Part shown: positions 28,646 through 37,924 of the stretch, one piece after another
How positions within the stretch are numbered: the stretch's first letter is position 1
Layout: the number at the start of each line of letters is the position of its first letter
Assembly (NCBI RefSeq): GCF_004363305.1
Contig: NZ_SNZA01000006.1
Coordinates: 124,001-188,000 of the forward strand
DNA: 64,000 nucleotides
From: Marinomonas communis
Lineage (GTDB): Bacteria > Pseudomonadota > Gammaproteobacteria > Pseudomonadales > Marinomonadaceae
Direction of reading: 5' to 3'
The notes under the pieces: generated by a model
Database searches by the model: none
What the model was told of the DNA's origin: nothing
The model's input: the letters and a program-made list of their open reading frames with translations, nothing else
Translations under genes and position numbers: made by a program

Positions 28646-29223
28646 GATTTCGTCTTTGATTGCACACCGCCTGTGACCGCGATACGCATACCTTCTTCCA
28701 TCGTTACATCTAAAGGCGTCAGTTTATCTCGTTCAACGTATACCGTCATACCGCCAATTTGATAGCTCAAAGGGAGATAAACACCCACTAAATTCGCGTC
28801 GCCAAACAGTCGCTGCCCCATTTTTTCACCAGTAACAAAACCAATGACCTGCATGCCTTGAATTTCTAACGACACCACACTCTGCTGTTCAGTCTTATTG
28901 GACAGACTGAACACTGTCATCATGTCTTGTAGCGCCCCATAGATCGATTTTACTAAGGGGATGTTCTCAAATACTGTTTGGCTTACTTTCATTAGGTAGC
29001 GAATCCCATAAAAGTTCACTACCAAGCCAATCAGTGCCAATCCCGCTAGGCAGGTTAACACTCCGAGCCCAGGAAAATAGTAATCAACTGGCCAAACTAA
29101 CAACACCAGTGGGCGTACCAATGTTTCGGCCGTGGTAAACAACCAATAGATAAAATAGATCGTCAGGCCAATCGGTAAAACGGCCACCAAGCCTTTTAAC
29201 ATTAAGGAAATCAGTTTATTCAT
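28642..29223 (-). CDS. DUF502 family inner-membrane protein
   Basis: 194 residues from the ATG at 29223, preceded by GGAG with a six-base spacer; upstream in-frame ATGs have no better site. Two transmembrane helices lie at about 8-28 and 50-72. They are followed by the typical DUF502 region (ENIPLVKSIYGALQDMMTVF, then VVSLEIQGMQVIGFVTG). The function of the family is not established. It is divergent from the LysR gene. Confidence 0.85.
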   Translation of the reverse strand: MNKLISLMLKGLVAVLPIGLTIYFIYWLFTTAETLVRPLVLLVWPVDYYFPGLGVLTCLAGLALIGLVVNFYGIRYLMKVSQTVFENIPLVKSIYGALQDMMTVFSLSNKTEQQSVVSLEIQGMQVIGFVTGEKMGQRLFGDANLVGVYLPLSYQIGGMTVYVERDKLTPLDVTMEEGMRIAVTGGVQSKTKS

Positions 29224-29387
29224 TTTGCTCTCCATTAGGAGTAACAGAGCATACAAAACCCGTACCAGCATAGATAGAGAGTTGGACGCAATGATTCGGC
29301 AATAACATGGGAAAGAGCGTCACACTTGTCTGGCTTAGAGGTTTAAAGCCCGTTATTCTGCTGTGTCAGGTAAAAGGGAGAAGTTCA

Positions 29388-30290
29388 TTGAATTACAAAC
29401 GCTTAGAGACTTTTGTTTGGGTCGCCTCACTTGGCAGTTTTCGTAAGGCAGCAGAACGCATGCACACCACGCAACCCGCGATTTCTGCACGCATCTCAGC
29501 CCTGGAATCCGAACTGGGGGTGAAACTCTTTGAACGGGAAGTTGGCTCAGCCCCCATCGCCCTAACCGCTAAAGGCAAAGACTTACTGCCTTACGTTGAG
29601 AAGATTTTGTACCAATCGGAACAGCTACGTAAACGAGCAGAAAGTACAACCGCATACTCGGGTGTGATTCGTATTGGCGTTTCGGAAACCATTGCTCACA
29701 CATGGCTATCGACGTTTTTATCTCGTTTGCACAATGAAATGCCCAAACTAGACGTAGAACTCACGGTCGAAGTCACCACTGTACTCTCAGCAGGGATCAA
29801 AGACCGCTCCATCGATTTGGGGCTTTTAATGGGGCCTATTAATGATCCGAGCATTGTCAATTTAGACTTATGTACCTTCTCACTTTCTTGGGTAGCCAGC
29901 CCAATGCTTAACTTACCTGACCGTTTGCTGTATCTCGAAGAACTGGCTCCTTGGCCGATCATCTCCTATGCCCGAAACAGTAAACCTTACGCTGAAATCT
30001 CTCAGAAATTCAGGGAGTTAGAAGGGCCTCCAGCGCACTTTTTTGCGTCTACCTCGCTCGCTGCCTGTCGCAGTTTGGCGCTGGATGCGGTAGGCGTTGC
30101 TACCATGCCAGACGTAATGATTGAAGACGCTCTGCAAGCAGGAACACTCAAACGCATTCGCGCCATTTGGACGCCATCAGAGCTAAAATTCACCGCATCC
30201 TATTCGGACGAGCCATTTAACCCCATCGCAGAAGTCGCCGCGAAAATCGCCGTGGAAACCGCTAATGAATACGCCCAAATGAACACTTGA
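29388..30290 (+). CDS. LysR-family transcriptional regulator
   Basis: 300 residues from a TTG start at 29388, chosen because GGGAG lies seven bases upstream and because the LysR helix-turn-helix (LETFVWVASLGSFRKAAERM, then TTQPAISARISALESELG) then begins at the usual position. An ATG at 29307 would add 27 non-conserved residues. The C-terminal two-lobed effector domain is complete. It directly precedes, on the same strand, the DUF1445-TRAP-pxp genes and is the likely regulator of that locus. Confidence 0.88.
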   Translation: MNYKRLETFVWVASLGSFRKAAERMHTTQPAISARISALESELGVKLFEREVGSAPIALTAKGKDLLPYVEKILYQSEQLRKRAESTTAYSGVIRIGVSETIAHTWLSTFLSRLHNEMPKLDVELTVEVTTVLSAGIKDRSIDLGLLMGPINDPSIVNLDLCTFSLSWVASPMLNLPDRLLYLEELAPWPIISYARNSKPYAEISQKFRELEGPPAHFFASTSLAACRSLALDAVGVATMPDVMIEDALQAGTLKRIRAIWTPSELKFTASYSDEPFNPIAEVAAKIAVETANEYAQMNT

Positions 30291-30396
30291 TAAAAAAAAT
30301 TGATCAAAAATACCAAAAAAACACGATTAGACTTTTTATAGGGTGTGCTTCTACTCTTGATTCAACCCAACTGTGATAAAAATTAGGAAAACAGTC

Positions 30397-31197
30397 ATGC
30401 CTCAGTCATCGTTAACCTTGTTGCAACAGACCTCAGAACTCCGCCAAGCGATACGTCGTAAAGAGCACACTGGCCCGACGAGTGGCCTAGCAACGGGAGC
30501 AATGCAAGGTAACGTGGTGATTTTACCTGCTGAGTACGCAAATGAGTTTTTACTGTTCTGTCAGAACAACCCTATCTCTTGCCCTTTAATCGGTGTTTCA
30601 GAAGTTGGCGATTACCGCATGCCTATGTTGGGCGAAGACATCGATATGCGTCACGATATTCCTGAGTACTATGTCTATCGCAACGGTGAAAAAGTAGAAA
30701 GCCGTGCGGACATTGAAGCGCTTTGGCAAGACGATATGGTCGCATTTGTCTTAGGCTGCTCCTTTTCTTTCGAACACGCCTTATCTCAAGCTGGTTTAAC
30801 GCCTCGTAACATTGAGGAAGGCGTTAACGTTTCCATGTTTGAGACCAATATCGCAACGACGCCTGCTGGACGCTTCTACGGTAATACCGTAGTAACCATG
30901 CGCCCCTATGTACCAAAAGACGCGATTCGGGCGATTCAAATTACCACACGCTTTCCTAAAGCCCATGGCGCACCACTTCATTTTGGCGACCCAGAAGTCA
31001 TCGGTATCAATGATCTAACCCAGCCAGAATTCGGTGATGCGGTCAGCATTCGAGAAGGTGAAGTGCCGGTATTTTGGGCCTGTGGCGTGACACCACAATT
31101 GGCGATTCGCAATGCCAAACCTCCGATCTGTATCACCCACGCACCAGGTAAGATGCTGGTCACTGATATTCTCGATACTGACTTAGCGGTCTTTTAG
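30397..31197 (+). CDS. DUF1445 / D-glutamate cyclase-like (putative hydro-lyase) family protein
   Basis: 266 residues from the ATG at 30397 (AGGA upstream). The family pattern is visible: LATGAMQGNVVILP, then LIGVSEVGDYRMPMLGEDID, then FVLGCSFSFEHAL, then FWACGVTPQLAI. The family is annotated as putative hydro-lyase and is related to part of the vertebrate D-glutamate cyclase, which makes 5-oxo-D-proline from D-glutamate (from memory of the family). Its place before a TRAP transporter and pxpABC fits a role in 5-oxoproline or D-glutamate metabolism. That role is inferred, not shown. Confidence 0.83.
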   Translation: MPQSSLTLLQQTSELRQAIRRKEHTGPTSGLATGAMQGNVVILPAEYANEFLLFCQNNPISCPLIGVSEVGDYRMPMLGEDIDMRHDIPEYYVYRNGEKVESRADIEALWQDDMVAFVLGCSFSFEHALSQAGLTPRNIEEGVNVSMFETNIATTPAGRFYGNTVVTMRPYVPKDAIRAIQITTRFPKAHGAPLHFGDPEVIGINDLTQPEFGDAVSIREGEVPVFWACGVTPQLAIRNAKPPICITHAPGKMLVTDILDTDLAVF

Positions 31198-31290
31198 TGT
31201 CTGCTTTACCGTGCAGATGCCCTAACTCTGCATGGCGATTTTTATAATCAAAAATAAATCTAACCCTTCACTTTGAAAGGACAAGGAACA

Positions 31291-32253
31291 ATGAAAAAAA
31301 TCACAACAGCGTTAGTGTTCGGCAGCTTACTCTCTACCTCTGCAATGGCAGATAAATGGCACATGCCAACACCTTATGGTGACGGCAACTTGCCGACTCA
31401 AATTGCTTACGGTTTTGCTGAAGAAATCAAAGAGAAAACCGGTGGAGAGCTGGACATTACCGTTCACTCAGCGGGTTCTTTGGTAAAACACACAGAGATC
31501 CCACGTGCGGTGAAAACTGGCCAAGTACAAATTGGTGAAGTATTCCTAGGTATTTTGGGTAACGAGCACCCAGTCTTTAAACATGACAATATCCCTTTCC
31601 TAGCGACGTCTTTCGAGGACGCGAAGTCGCTGTGGGAAGCCGCTAAACCAGCCGTTGAAAAACAACTGGATAAAAGTGGTATGAAGCTACTGTACGCGGT
31701 GGCATGGCCAGCACAAAGCCTTTACACCAAAATGCCAGTGTCACAACTAAGCGATCTTGAAGGCTCTAAAATGCGTGCTTACAGCCCATCGACCTCCCGT
31801 CTTGCTGATCTAATGGGCACTACACCGACAACCATCCAAGTACCGGATATCCCACAAGCATTCAGCACGGGTATCATCCAAGCCATGATCACCTCTCCTT
31901 CAACCGGTGTCGACAGCCAAGCATGGGACTATGTGAACTACTACACCGATGTCAAAGCGTGGATTCCAAAGAACATTATCGTGGTTAACAAACGTGCATT
32001 CCGCCGTTTAGATAAAGACACTCAAACGGCTATCTTAGACGCAGCAAAACATGCTGAAGCACTGGGTTGGGAAAAAGTCGCAGAGCGCGCTGCTAACGAC
32101 AAGCAGAAGTTAATCGACAACGGTATGAATGTGTCCGATCCGTCCGAGGCGCTAATCAAAGAGCTTCAAGCGATTGGTAATACCATGGTGTCCGAGTGGA
32201 AAGCCGAAGATCCACAAGAAGTGGGCGCTATCCTAGATCGTTACCAGCCATAA
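31291..32253 (+). CDS. TRAP transporter substrate-binding protein (DctP family)
   Basis: 320 residues from the ATG at 31291 (GGAACA just upstream). The signal peptide ends near residue 20 (TSAMA). The DctP fold is visible in IAYGFAEEIKEKTGGELDIT, the conserved arginine region SDLEGSKMRAYSPSTSRLADLMG, and the late TGIIQAMITSPSTGVDSQAWD. It binds an organic acid in the periplasm for the Na+-driven DctQM permease. The genes around it suggest 5-oxoproline (pyroglutamate) or glutamate as ligand. Confidence 0.92.
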   Translation: MKKITTALVFGSLLSTSAMADKWHMPTPYGDGNLPTQIAYGFAEEIKEKTGGELDITVHSAGSLVKHTEIPRAVKTGQVQIGEVFLGILGNEHPVFKHDNIPFLATSFEDAKSLWEAAKPAVEKQLDKSGMKLLYAVAWPAQSLYTKMPVSQLSDLEGSKMRAYSPSTSRLADLMGTTPTTIQVPDIPQAFSTGIIQAMITSPSTGVDSQAWDYVNYYTDVKAWIPKNIIVVNKRAFRRLDKDTQTAILDAAKHAEALGWEKVAERAANDKQKLIDNGMNVSDPSEALIKELQAIGNTMVSEWKAEDPQEVGAILDRYQP

Positions 32254-32273
32254 GCGTTTCTCGCGCAACCTGA

Positions 32274-32302
32274 GTCTCCCTCTCTCTGTATCAGAGGGAG
32301 AC
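32274..32302 (+). other. Hairpin between the TRAP binding-protein and DctQ genes
   Basis: GTCTCCCTCT / AGAGGGAGAC, ten perfect base pairs with a nine-base loop, in the 70-base gap after the dctP stop. There is no thymine run, so it more likely protects the dctP message from 3' decay, or partly blocks read-through, than terminates fully. Confidence 0.6.
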
Positions 32303-32323
32303 ACTGTTCAAGAAGAGAGCACC

Positions 32324-32839
32324 ATGAAACATTTCAAAGATACCTGCTATCGTATGTCAGGATGGCTTTCTGGCCTATGCATCGTCGCCATTACTCTGCT
32401 ACTGCTTGCCCAAATTGTTGGGCGATTGTTCGGCTTTATCGTCCCTTCTGCTGAAGATTTTGCGGGCTTTGCCTTAGCCGCAGCGACTTTTTTCGGCTTG
32501 GCGTATACCTTTCACGAAGGCGGACACATTCGAGTCACATTGTTGATTCAACGCCTCAACCAAGGCCCGCGTAAAGTACAAGAAGCCTTCGTACTGACAT
32601 TAGGTCTGATCCTAAGCGCCTTTGTCGCCTACGCTTGCTGCTACATGGTGTATGAATCTTACATTTATGAAGAAGTGTCATACGGCTACACCCCTGTTCC
32701 CTTATGGATTCCTCAACTGAGTGTCGCCCTAGGCTCCATTGCCTTAGCACTTGCTGTGCTGGACGCTTGGCTCAGTGCGATTCGTGGTCAATCCCCACAC
32801 TATATTCGTCATGAAGACGAACTGTCTCTGGAGGAATAA
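32324..32839 (+). CDS. TRAP transporter small membrane subunit (DctQ family)
   Basis: 171 residues with four predicted membrane helices. The DctQ pattern PSAEDFAGFALAAATFFGLAY and the GGHIRVTLL segment are present. It forms the permease with DctM. The start has GAGAG upstream, and the gene ends two bases before dctM. Confidence 0.9.
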   Translation: MKHFKDTCYRMSGWLSGLCIVAITLLLLAQIVGRLFGFIVPSAEDFAGFALAAATFFGLAYTFHEGGHIRVTLLIQRLNQGPRKVQEAFVLTLGLILSAFVAYACCYMVYESYIYEEVSYGYTPVPLWIPQLSVALGSIALALAVLDAWLSAIRGQSPHYIRHEDELSLEE

Positions 32840-32841
32840 CC

Positions 32842-34149
32842 ATGGACTTAACACTTATTTCAATTATTCTCGCGGTCGGTATGCTTGCCATGCTGGCGCT
32901 AGGGGTTTGGGTCTCTTTTACCCTAATTTTTATCGGTGGTTTGGGGCTGATTCTTTCCGAAAACTATCAAATCGGGTTGTTATTCTCGACATCTTCATGG
33001 GGTGCCAGCACCGCTTGGTCTCTCACAGCATTGCCGTTGTTTATCTGGATGGGTGAGGTGTTATTCCGTACCCGTTTGTCCGAAGACTTATTCAAAGGGT
33101 TATCTCCTTGGTTAGGAGGCGTTCCTGGCAAACTGTTCCACGTCAATATTTTAAGCTGTGGCATCTTTGCTGCGGTATCTGGCTCTTCCGCAGCCACCGC
33201 GGCGACCATTGGTCGTATGACCTTGCCAGAGCTTAAAAAGCAAGGTTACAGCGAGCGTATGGCAATCGGCACATTGGCAGGCTCAGGTACATTAGGTCTC
33301 TTAATTCCACCGTCTATTATCTTGATCGTTTATGGCGTCGCGGCGGAAGTATCGATTGCACGCTTATTCATTGCGGGAGCACTTCCTGGATTACTGTTAG
33401 TCGCACTCTTTATGGGTTACACCATGATTTGGGGCCTGATGCACAAAGATGAATTACCGCAACAATCGCGTGCACAAGTCAGTTGGAGCGTAAAATTCAA
33501 AGCGCTAAAGCAGTTGCTACCTGTCGTGGGGCTGATTGGCTTTGTCCTAGGTTCGATCTATGGCGGTATTACCACACCGACAGAAGCTGCTGCCATTGGC
33601 GTAACTGGCGCATTGATCATCGCCGCGGTGACTGGCTCTCTTAACGTCAGTAGCTTTATGGAAAGCCTAATGGGCGCGGTAAAAAGCTCTTGTATGATCA
33701 CCTTTATATTAATTGGTGCTCACTTCCTAACCCTTGCGATGGGGTTCTTAGGCATCCCGAAAGAATTAGCGGTTTGGATTGGCAGCATGAGCCTGTCACC
33801 TATGGAGCTGATTCTATATCTAACCGTGCTGTTTGTGATTTTGGGCTGTTTCCTTGATGGGATTTCTGTCGTGGTACTGACGGTTGCAGTGGTTCTTCCG
33901 ATGGTGGATGCCGCGGGTATTGATCTTCTTTGGTTCGGTATTTTCATCGTGCTGGTTGTGGAAATGTCGCAGATTACACCACCAGTAGGCTTCAACTTAT
34001 TCGTGATCCAATCCCTTACCGGGCGCGATATTTTATACGTCGCACGTGCAGCACTGCCGTTCTTCTTATTGATCGGTGCCGCTATCGTCTTAGTGACGCT
34101 GTTCCCTGAAATCGTCACTTACTTACCCACCACAATGTCGCAACGCTAA
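32842..34149 (+). CDS. TRAP transporter large permease (DctM family)
   Basis: 435 residues, typical of DctM, with about 11-12 membrane helices. Family motifs include AAVSGSSAATAATIGRMTLP, GTLAGSGTLGLLIPPSIILI, GGITTPTEAAAIG and VVEMSQITPPVGFNLFVI. It is the sodium-coupled channel subunit and follows dctQ with a GGAGG ribosome site. Confidence 0.94.
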   Translation: MDLTLISIILAVGMLAMLALGVWVSFTLIFIGGLGLILSENYQIGLLFSTSSWGASTAWSLTALPLFIWMGEVLFRTRLSEDLFKGLSPWLGGVPGKLFHVNILSCGIFAAVSGSSAATAATIGRMTLPELKKQGYSERMAIGTLAGSGTLGLLIPPSIILIVYGVAAEVSIARLFIAGALPGLLLVALFMGYTMIWGLMHKDELPQQSRAQVSWSVKFKALKQLLPVVGLIGFVLGSIYGGITTPTEAAAIGVTGALIIAAVTGSLNVSSFMESLMGAVKSSCMITFILIGAHFLTLAMGFLGIPKELAVWIGSMSLSPMELILYLTVLFVILGCFLDGISVVVLTVAVVLPMVDAAGIDLLWFGIFIVLVVEMSQITPPVGFNLFVIQSLTGRDILYVARAALPFFLLIGAAIVLVTLFPEIVTYLPTTMSQR

Positions 34150-34160
34150 CGGAGGCTATT

Positions 34161-34904
34161 ATGAAATTAAACTGTGATATGGGCGAAGCCTTTGGTACAT
34201 GGAAAATGGGCATGGATGAAGAAATCATGCAATACGTTGATCAAGCGAACATTGCCTGCGGCTTCCATGCTTCAGATCCACTGACCATGAGCAAAACCGT
34301 CGCGCTTGCGAAACAACATAATGTCACCATTGGCGCGCACCCAGCGTATCCTGATTTGGTGGGGTTTGGTCGCCGTAACATGGACATTGCGCCAACAGAG
34401 CTAAAAGCCCTTATTCAATATCAAGTGGGTGCATTACAAGGTATTTGTAAAGCTCATGGGACTCAGGTCACCTACGTGAAGCCACATGGCGCACTTTACA
34501 ATACGATGATGGCGGATTTCTCGGTACTGGAAACCGTAATGCAAGCAGTCAGCGAATTGGATCCGACGCTGGTTCTGATGGTGATGGCCATTCCAGAATC
34601 CGATCAAGTTAGAGCCTTAGCGGAAAAATACCAGTTAACACTTTGGTTCGAGGCTTTCTCCGATCGCCTGTATACGGATGAAGGCCGCCTCACGCCACGT
34701 AAACAAAGCGGTGCGGTGCATCAGACCTTTGACTTGATTGAGCAACAAGTGCTGCAGCTTAGCGAGCAAGGCGCGTTAACCACTGAATCCGGTCAGTTAT
34801 TAGCGATTCAGGCCGACACCATTTGTGTCCATGGTGATGGCGCTCATGCCGTAGAAGCCGTCCAGCGTATCCGCCAAGTGGTTGATGGTGCCAGTGCCTT
34901 ATGA
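34161..34904 (+). CDS. pxpA: 5-oxoprolinase subunit A (LamB/YcsF family)
   Basis: 247 residues. The N-terminal LNCDMGEAFG and QANIACGFHASDP, then VTIGAHPAYPDLVGFGRR and VKPHGALYN, are hallmarks of PxpA. With PxpB and PxpC it forms the prokaryotic ATP-dependent 5-oxoprolinase that opens 5-oxo-L-proline to L-glutamate (established for the family). GGAGG precedes the start, 11 bases after dctM. It overlaps pxpB by four bases. Confidence 0.95.
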   Translation: MKLNCDMGEAFGTWKMGMDEEIMQYVDQANIACGFHASDPLTMSKTVALAKQHNVTIGAHPAYPDLVGFGRRNMDIAPTELKALIQYQVGALQGICKAHGTQVTYVKPHGALYNTMMADFSVLETVMQAVSELDPTLVLMVMAIPESDQVRALAEKYQLTLWFEAFSDRLYTDEGRLTPRKQSGAVHQTFDLIEQQVLQLSEQGALTTESGQLLAIQADTICVHGDGAHAVEAVQRIRQVVDGASAL

Positions 34905-35626
34905 AGGATAACCAAGCATCTGCTGCCACAGCCACTCCTATTGAAATCAGCCTAGTGAGCGATCAAGCGTGCTTACTACAGTTTTCAAACGTCATCAGTG
35001 ATGCGGTGGCAGATCAGATCAGTCTCGTGACCACTGCGCTTCGCGAGCTTGAGGGGATTATTGACCTGATCCCTTCATACACCACTTTATTGGTGGTATT
35101 TGATACCAGCTGCTTTGACCGTTTTGCTATTCAGAAAGCCCTTCAGGGAGTTTTAGCCTCTATTGATTGGTCCAGTGCAGGGAATCGTGTCAGCCAGGAA
35201 GTCGTCATTCCTGTGTATTACGGCCCAGAGGTCGGGCCAGACTTGGAAGATGTCGCAAAGCATTGTCAGCTAGACACAGATGAAGTGATTCGACTCCATA
35301 GCACTACGACGTATCGAGCTTACGCTATTGGCTTCACTCCCGGTTTTGCCTTTCTTGGTAATACGCCAGAAGCCTTGCACGTGCCACGTAAAACAACACC
35401 TCGTTTAAAAGTTCCCATTGGAAGTGTGGCCATCGCCGAGCGTCAAACAGCGGTTTATCCAAGTGTAACCCCTGGAGGGTGGCAAATCCTCGGGCGCACC
35501 CCTATTGCCCTGGTGAACTGGGCAAGTGATAGCTTAGCGCTGATCAATGCAGGAGACAGCGTTCGCTTTGAACCTATGACTAAAGAAGAGTTTTTAGCAC
35601 AAGGGGGGAATCTAGATGGCTTTTAA
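34901..35626 (+). CDS. pxpB: 5-oxoprolinase subunit B (KipI-like)
   Basis: 241 residues. The PxpB/KipI pattern is clear: YTTLLVVFD, IPVYYGPEVGPDLEDVA, the YRAYAIGFTPGFAFLG segment and VPIGSVAIAERQTAVYP. It works with PxpC as the carboxyltransferase-like half of 5-oxoprolinase. KipI of Bacillus inhibits a sporulation kinase, but the gene order here argues for the metabolic role. Confidence 0.94.
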   Translation: MKDNQASAATATPIEISLVSDQACLLQFSNVISDAVADQISLVTTALRELEGIIDLIPSYTTLLVVFDTSCFDRFAIQKALQGVLASIDWSSAGNRVSQEVVIPVYYGPEVGPDLEDVAKHCQLDTDEVIRLHSTTTYRAYAIGFTPGFAFLGNTPEALHVPRKTTPRLKVPIGSVAIAERQTAVYPSVTPGGWQILGRTPIALVNWASDSLALINAGDSVRFEPMTKEEFLAQGGNLDGF

Positions 35627-36539
35627 GGTATTAAAGCCCGGCATGCTGACATTGCTGCAAGATCTCGGGCGACATGGCTACCAGCATTTAGGGGTTACCT
35701 CGGGCGGCCCCATGGATGAAGTCGCTTTTCGATGGGGCAATGCTCTGCTGGATAACCCAGATAATGCACCACAACTAGAAATTACGTTTGGTATGCTCTC
35801 ATTAGAAGCTACACAGCCAACTAGCATTGCGATTGCGGGGGCTGACTTAGGAGCAACGATTAACGGCGAAGCAGTTATGCCGTGGCAAACCTATGAGGTC
35901 AAAGCAGGAGATGTGCTTAACTTCCAACAACCTAAATTCGGCTTGAGGGCCTATCTGGCTGTCAAGGGCGGCTTCCTGGCTACACCAGTGCTTGGCAGTG
36001 TCGCTACCGTCACGCGTGAATCCTTGGGAGGCTTTGATGGCAAGGGAAGCAAGGTTCAAAAAGGCGACTTACTGCCCTTTCACGCGACCTCAAACCACAC
36101 GCCAAGACACTTGCCTAGATTAGCCATTCCAAACTATGAGCAAGCCGAGATCGATGTCGTTACAGGGTATCAGTACGCCCGTTTTTCTGGTCTAGATCGT
36201 GCCCGCTTCTTTAACAGCGACTACACTCTTAGCCAAAACTGTGATCGCATGGGTTATCGGTTGGAAGGCCAAGCCGTTGGCCAAGATCAGCCGGGCATCA
36301 TTTCTGAAGGCATCGCCTATGGTGCGATTCAGATCCCCAGTGATGGCAATCCCATCGTTTTACTCAGAGACCGTCAGACCATCGGCGGTTACCCTAAAAT
36401 TGGCTGTGTCACGAGTATTTCTGGGGGCTTTCTGTCACAGAAAAAGCCTGGGGATAAAATCGGCTTCCGCTTTATGACGATTGACCAAGCAGAACGAGAA
36501 CGTCATTTAACCCTCGCCCGCATCCATCAATGGCGCTAA
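35616..36539 (+). CDS. pxpC: 5-oxoprolinase subunit C (KipA-like)
   Basis: 307 residues. PxpC features are LLQDLGRHGYQHLGVTSGGP near the N-terminus, IAIAGADLGATING, AYLAVKGGF and the late ISEGIAYGAIQIPSDGNPI. It overlaps pxpB by 11 bases. The stop codon lies inside a ten-base-pair hairpin that probably ends or protects the operon transcript. Confidence 0.94.
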   Translation: MAFKVLKPGMLTLLQDLGRHGYQHLGVTSGGPMDEVAFRWGNALLDNPDNAPQLEITFGMLSLEATQPTSIAIAGADLGATINGEAVMPWQTYEVKAGDVLNFQQPKFGLRAYLAVKGGFLATPVLGSVATVTRESLGGFDGKGSKVQKGDLLPFHATSNHTPRHLPRLAIPNYEQAEIDVVTGYQYARFSGLDRARFFNSDYTLSQNCDRMGYRLEGQAVGQDQPGIISEGIAYGAIQIPSDGNPIVLLRDRQTIGGYPKIGCVTSISGGFLSQKKPGDKIGFRFMTIDQAERERHLTLARIHQWR

Positions 36540-36550
36540 ATAGCGCCATT
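36529..36550 (+). terminator. Hairpin across the pxpC stop codon
   Basis: AATGGCGCTA / TAGCGCCATT with a two-base centre (realistically an eight-pair stem and a wider loop). The TAA stop lies in the apex. Only a weak T-rich tail follows (TTATTCC), so it may be an imperfect terminator or a 3'-end stabiliser. Confidence 0.5.
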
Positions 36551-36635
36551 ATTCCTACCTAGATACCAAAATCAAAATACCGCTAGAGTTTTGAAAAAAT
36601 GCTTCTAAACTGAAGCAAAGAGCTTGCGTCGTTAG

Positions 36636-36686
36636 TAAGGCATTCCCTCGCCTAACTTTTCTTTATACTAATTTCGTAATGCCTTA
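36636..36686. promoter_or_regulatory. Inverted repeat upstream of the binding-protein/kinase genes
   Basis: TAAGGCATT (36636-36644) and AATGCCTTA (36678-36686) are perfect nine-base inverted repeats with 33 bases between. They end 29 bases upstream of the GTG start. This could be an operator pair or a leader stem. Confidence 0.35.
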
Positions 36687-36715
36687 TGTTCGGAGTGCTG
36701 TAACGAGGATGTAGT

Positions 36716-37924
36716 GTGCGTAGGAATCCATCAATCTGGCGCAAAGTTGCACTGGCTGTAGCAAGCGTGCTTTTGGGAAATGTAAGTGCTGAGCAGGTAT
36801 ATTTTGGTTTTACTGGGCCTCTATCCGGCGCCAGTGGTCAATTTGGTCAACAATTAACGAGCGGGATAAGATTAGGGTTTTCTAGATTTAATGCCCAATC
36901 GGATTTACCTTATCAATTATCTCTCATCGCTCGTGATGACGGTTATGAACCAGATAAAACACCAGATTTAGTTAAACACTTGGTGGAAGAGAATAGAGTA
37001 ATAGGCTTAGTAGGAAGTGTTGGAACGCCTACCACAATAAGTACGCTACCCATACTAAAACACTATCAATTGCCTTTGGTCTCACCTATTACAGGCAGTA
37101 GCCTACTAAAACAAGATGACTTGCAATCACTGATTTTTACTCATAGGCCGAATTATCACGATGAAGCTCAGCAATTAGTTAAATATGTCGCCGGCAACTT
37201 AGCCATTTCACCTAAGGACATGGCTGTTTATATACAAAAAGACAGTTATGGTGAAGTCACGCTACGCAGTCTTACTGATGCTTTAAAGCCTTACGGTTTA
37301 AACCACGCCAACGATTTATTACAAATCCATTATGTACGTAATCACCCTCACACAGAACAGGCTGTCGCTCAGGTCCTATCGCAACCAAACCCTCCCAAAG
37401 CCATTTTTTTAATAAGCACCTTTCCTGCGGCATCGGAGCTTATTCGCATGCTAGACAAAGTGGGGATATCACCTCTCTTTGCAGCGTTCTCATTTGTCAG
37501 TCATGAGACTTTAAATGAACAATTGAAACACACCAAAGCTCGAGTACTATCCACTCAGCTCCATCCTTGTTTAGATGACACATCATCTCCCATAATCAAA
37601 GAGTTTCTAGATGACCTAAAGTCACTTTCTCCGTCCACTCGCGCGACTTCAGTAGTATTTGAAGGCTACATGGCAGCCCGCTACATTGAACAGGCTTTAA
37701 TTGCTTCCAAATTGACTTCCCCACCTACGCGCCAAGAGTTTCACCAAGCTCTAATTGATTACGAACGCTCACATAAAACTGACCAAAATAGAACGAAGCC
37801 AAAAATTGAAATGGGGCAGAATAAAAACGGTATCTGGCTTGAATGGCATAACCACAGGACAGATAAGTTTTATTGCGGCGACTCGTTGCCTGAAGCATCC
37901 ATCATAGAGGTTGTAAATGAGTAA
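36716..37924 (+). CDS. Periplasmic amino-acid/amide-type binding protein (LivJ/AmiC-like)
   Basis: 402 residues, starting at a GTG with GAGGA upstream (the nearby ATG is followed at once by a stop). A signal peptide covers about residues 1-25. The mature part begins [20 protein letters not shown] and continues with the type I binding fold ([31 protein letters not shown]). No ABC permease genes are nearby. Instead the stop overlaps the start of a hybrid histidine kinase by eight bases, so it probably senses rather than transports: ligand-bound protein would dock on the kinase's periplasmic domain, as TorT does with TorS. Confidence 0.86.
   Translation: MRRNPSIWRKVALAVASVLLGNVSAEQVYFGFTGPLSGASGQFGQQLTSGIRLGFSRFNAQSDLPYQLSLIARDDGYEPDKTPDLVKHLVEENRVIGLVGSVGTPTTISTLPILKHYQLPLVSPITGSSLLKQDDLQSLIFTHRPNYHDEAQQLVKYVAGNLAISPKDMAVYIQKDSYGEVTLRSLTDALKPYGLNHANDLLQIHYVRNHPHTEQAVAQVLSQPNPPKAIFLISTFPAASELIRMLDKVGISPLFAAFSFVSHETLNEQLKHTKARVLSTQLHPCLDDTSSPIIKEFLDDLKSLSPSTRATSVVFEGYMAARYIEQALIASKLTSPPTRQEFHQALIDYERSHKTDQNRTKPKIEMGQNKNGIWLEWHNHRTDKFYCGDSLPEASIIEVVNE

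Noticed and set aside
33720..34118. 132-codon open frame on the minus strand
   Set aside because: Antisense to dctM, whose family motifs run through the same bases.
34901..36539. KipI/KipA sporulation-kinase inhibitors
   Set aside because: Same families, but the neighbouring pxpA and TRAP genes and the gammaproteobacterial context point to 5-oxoprolinase.
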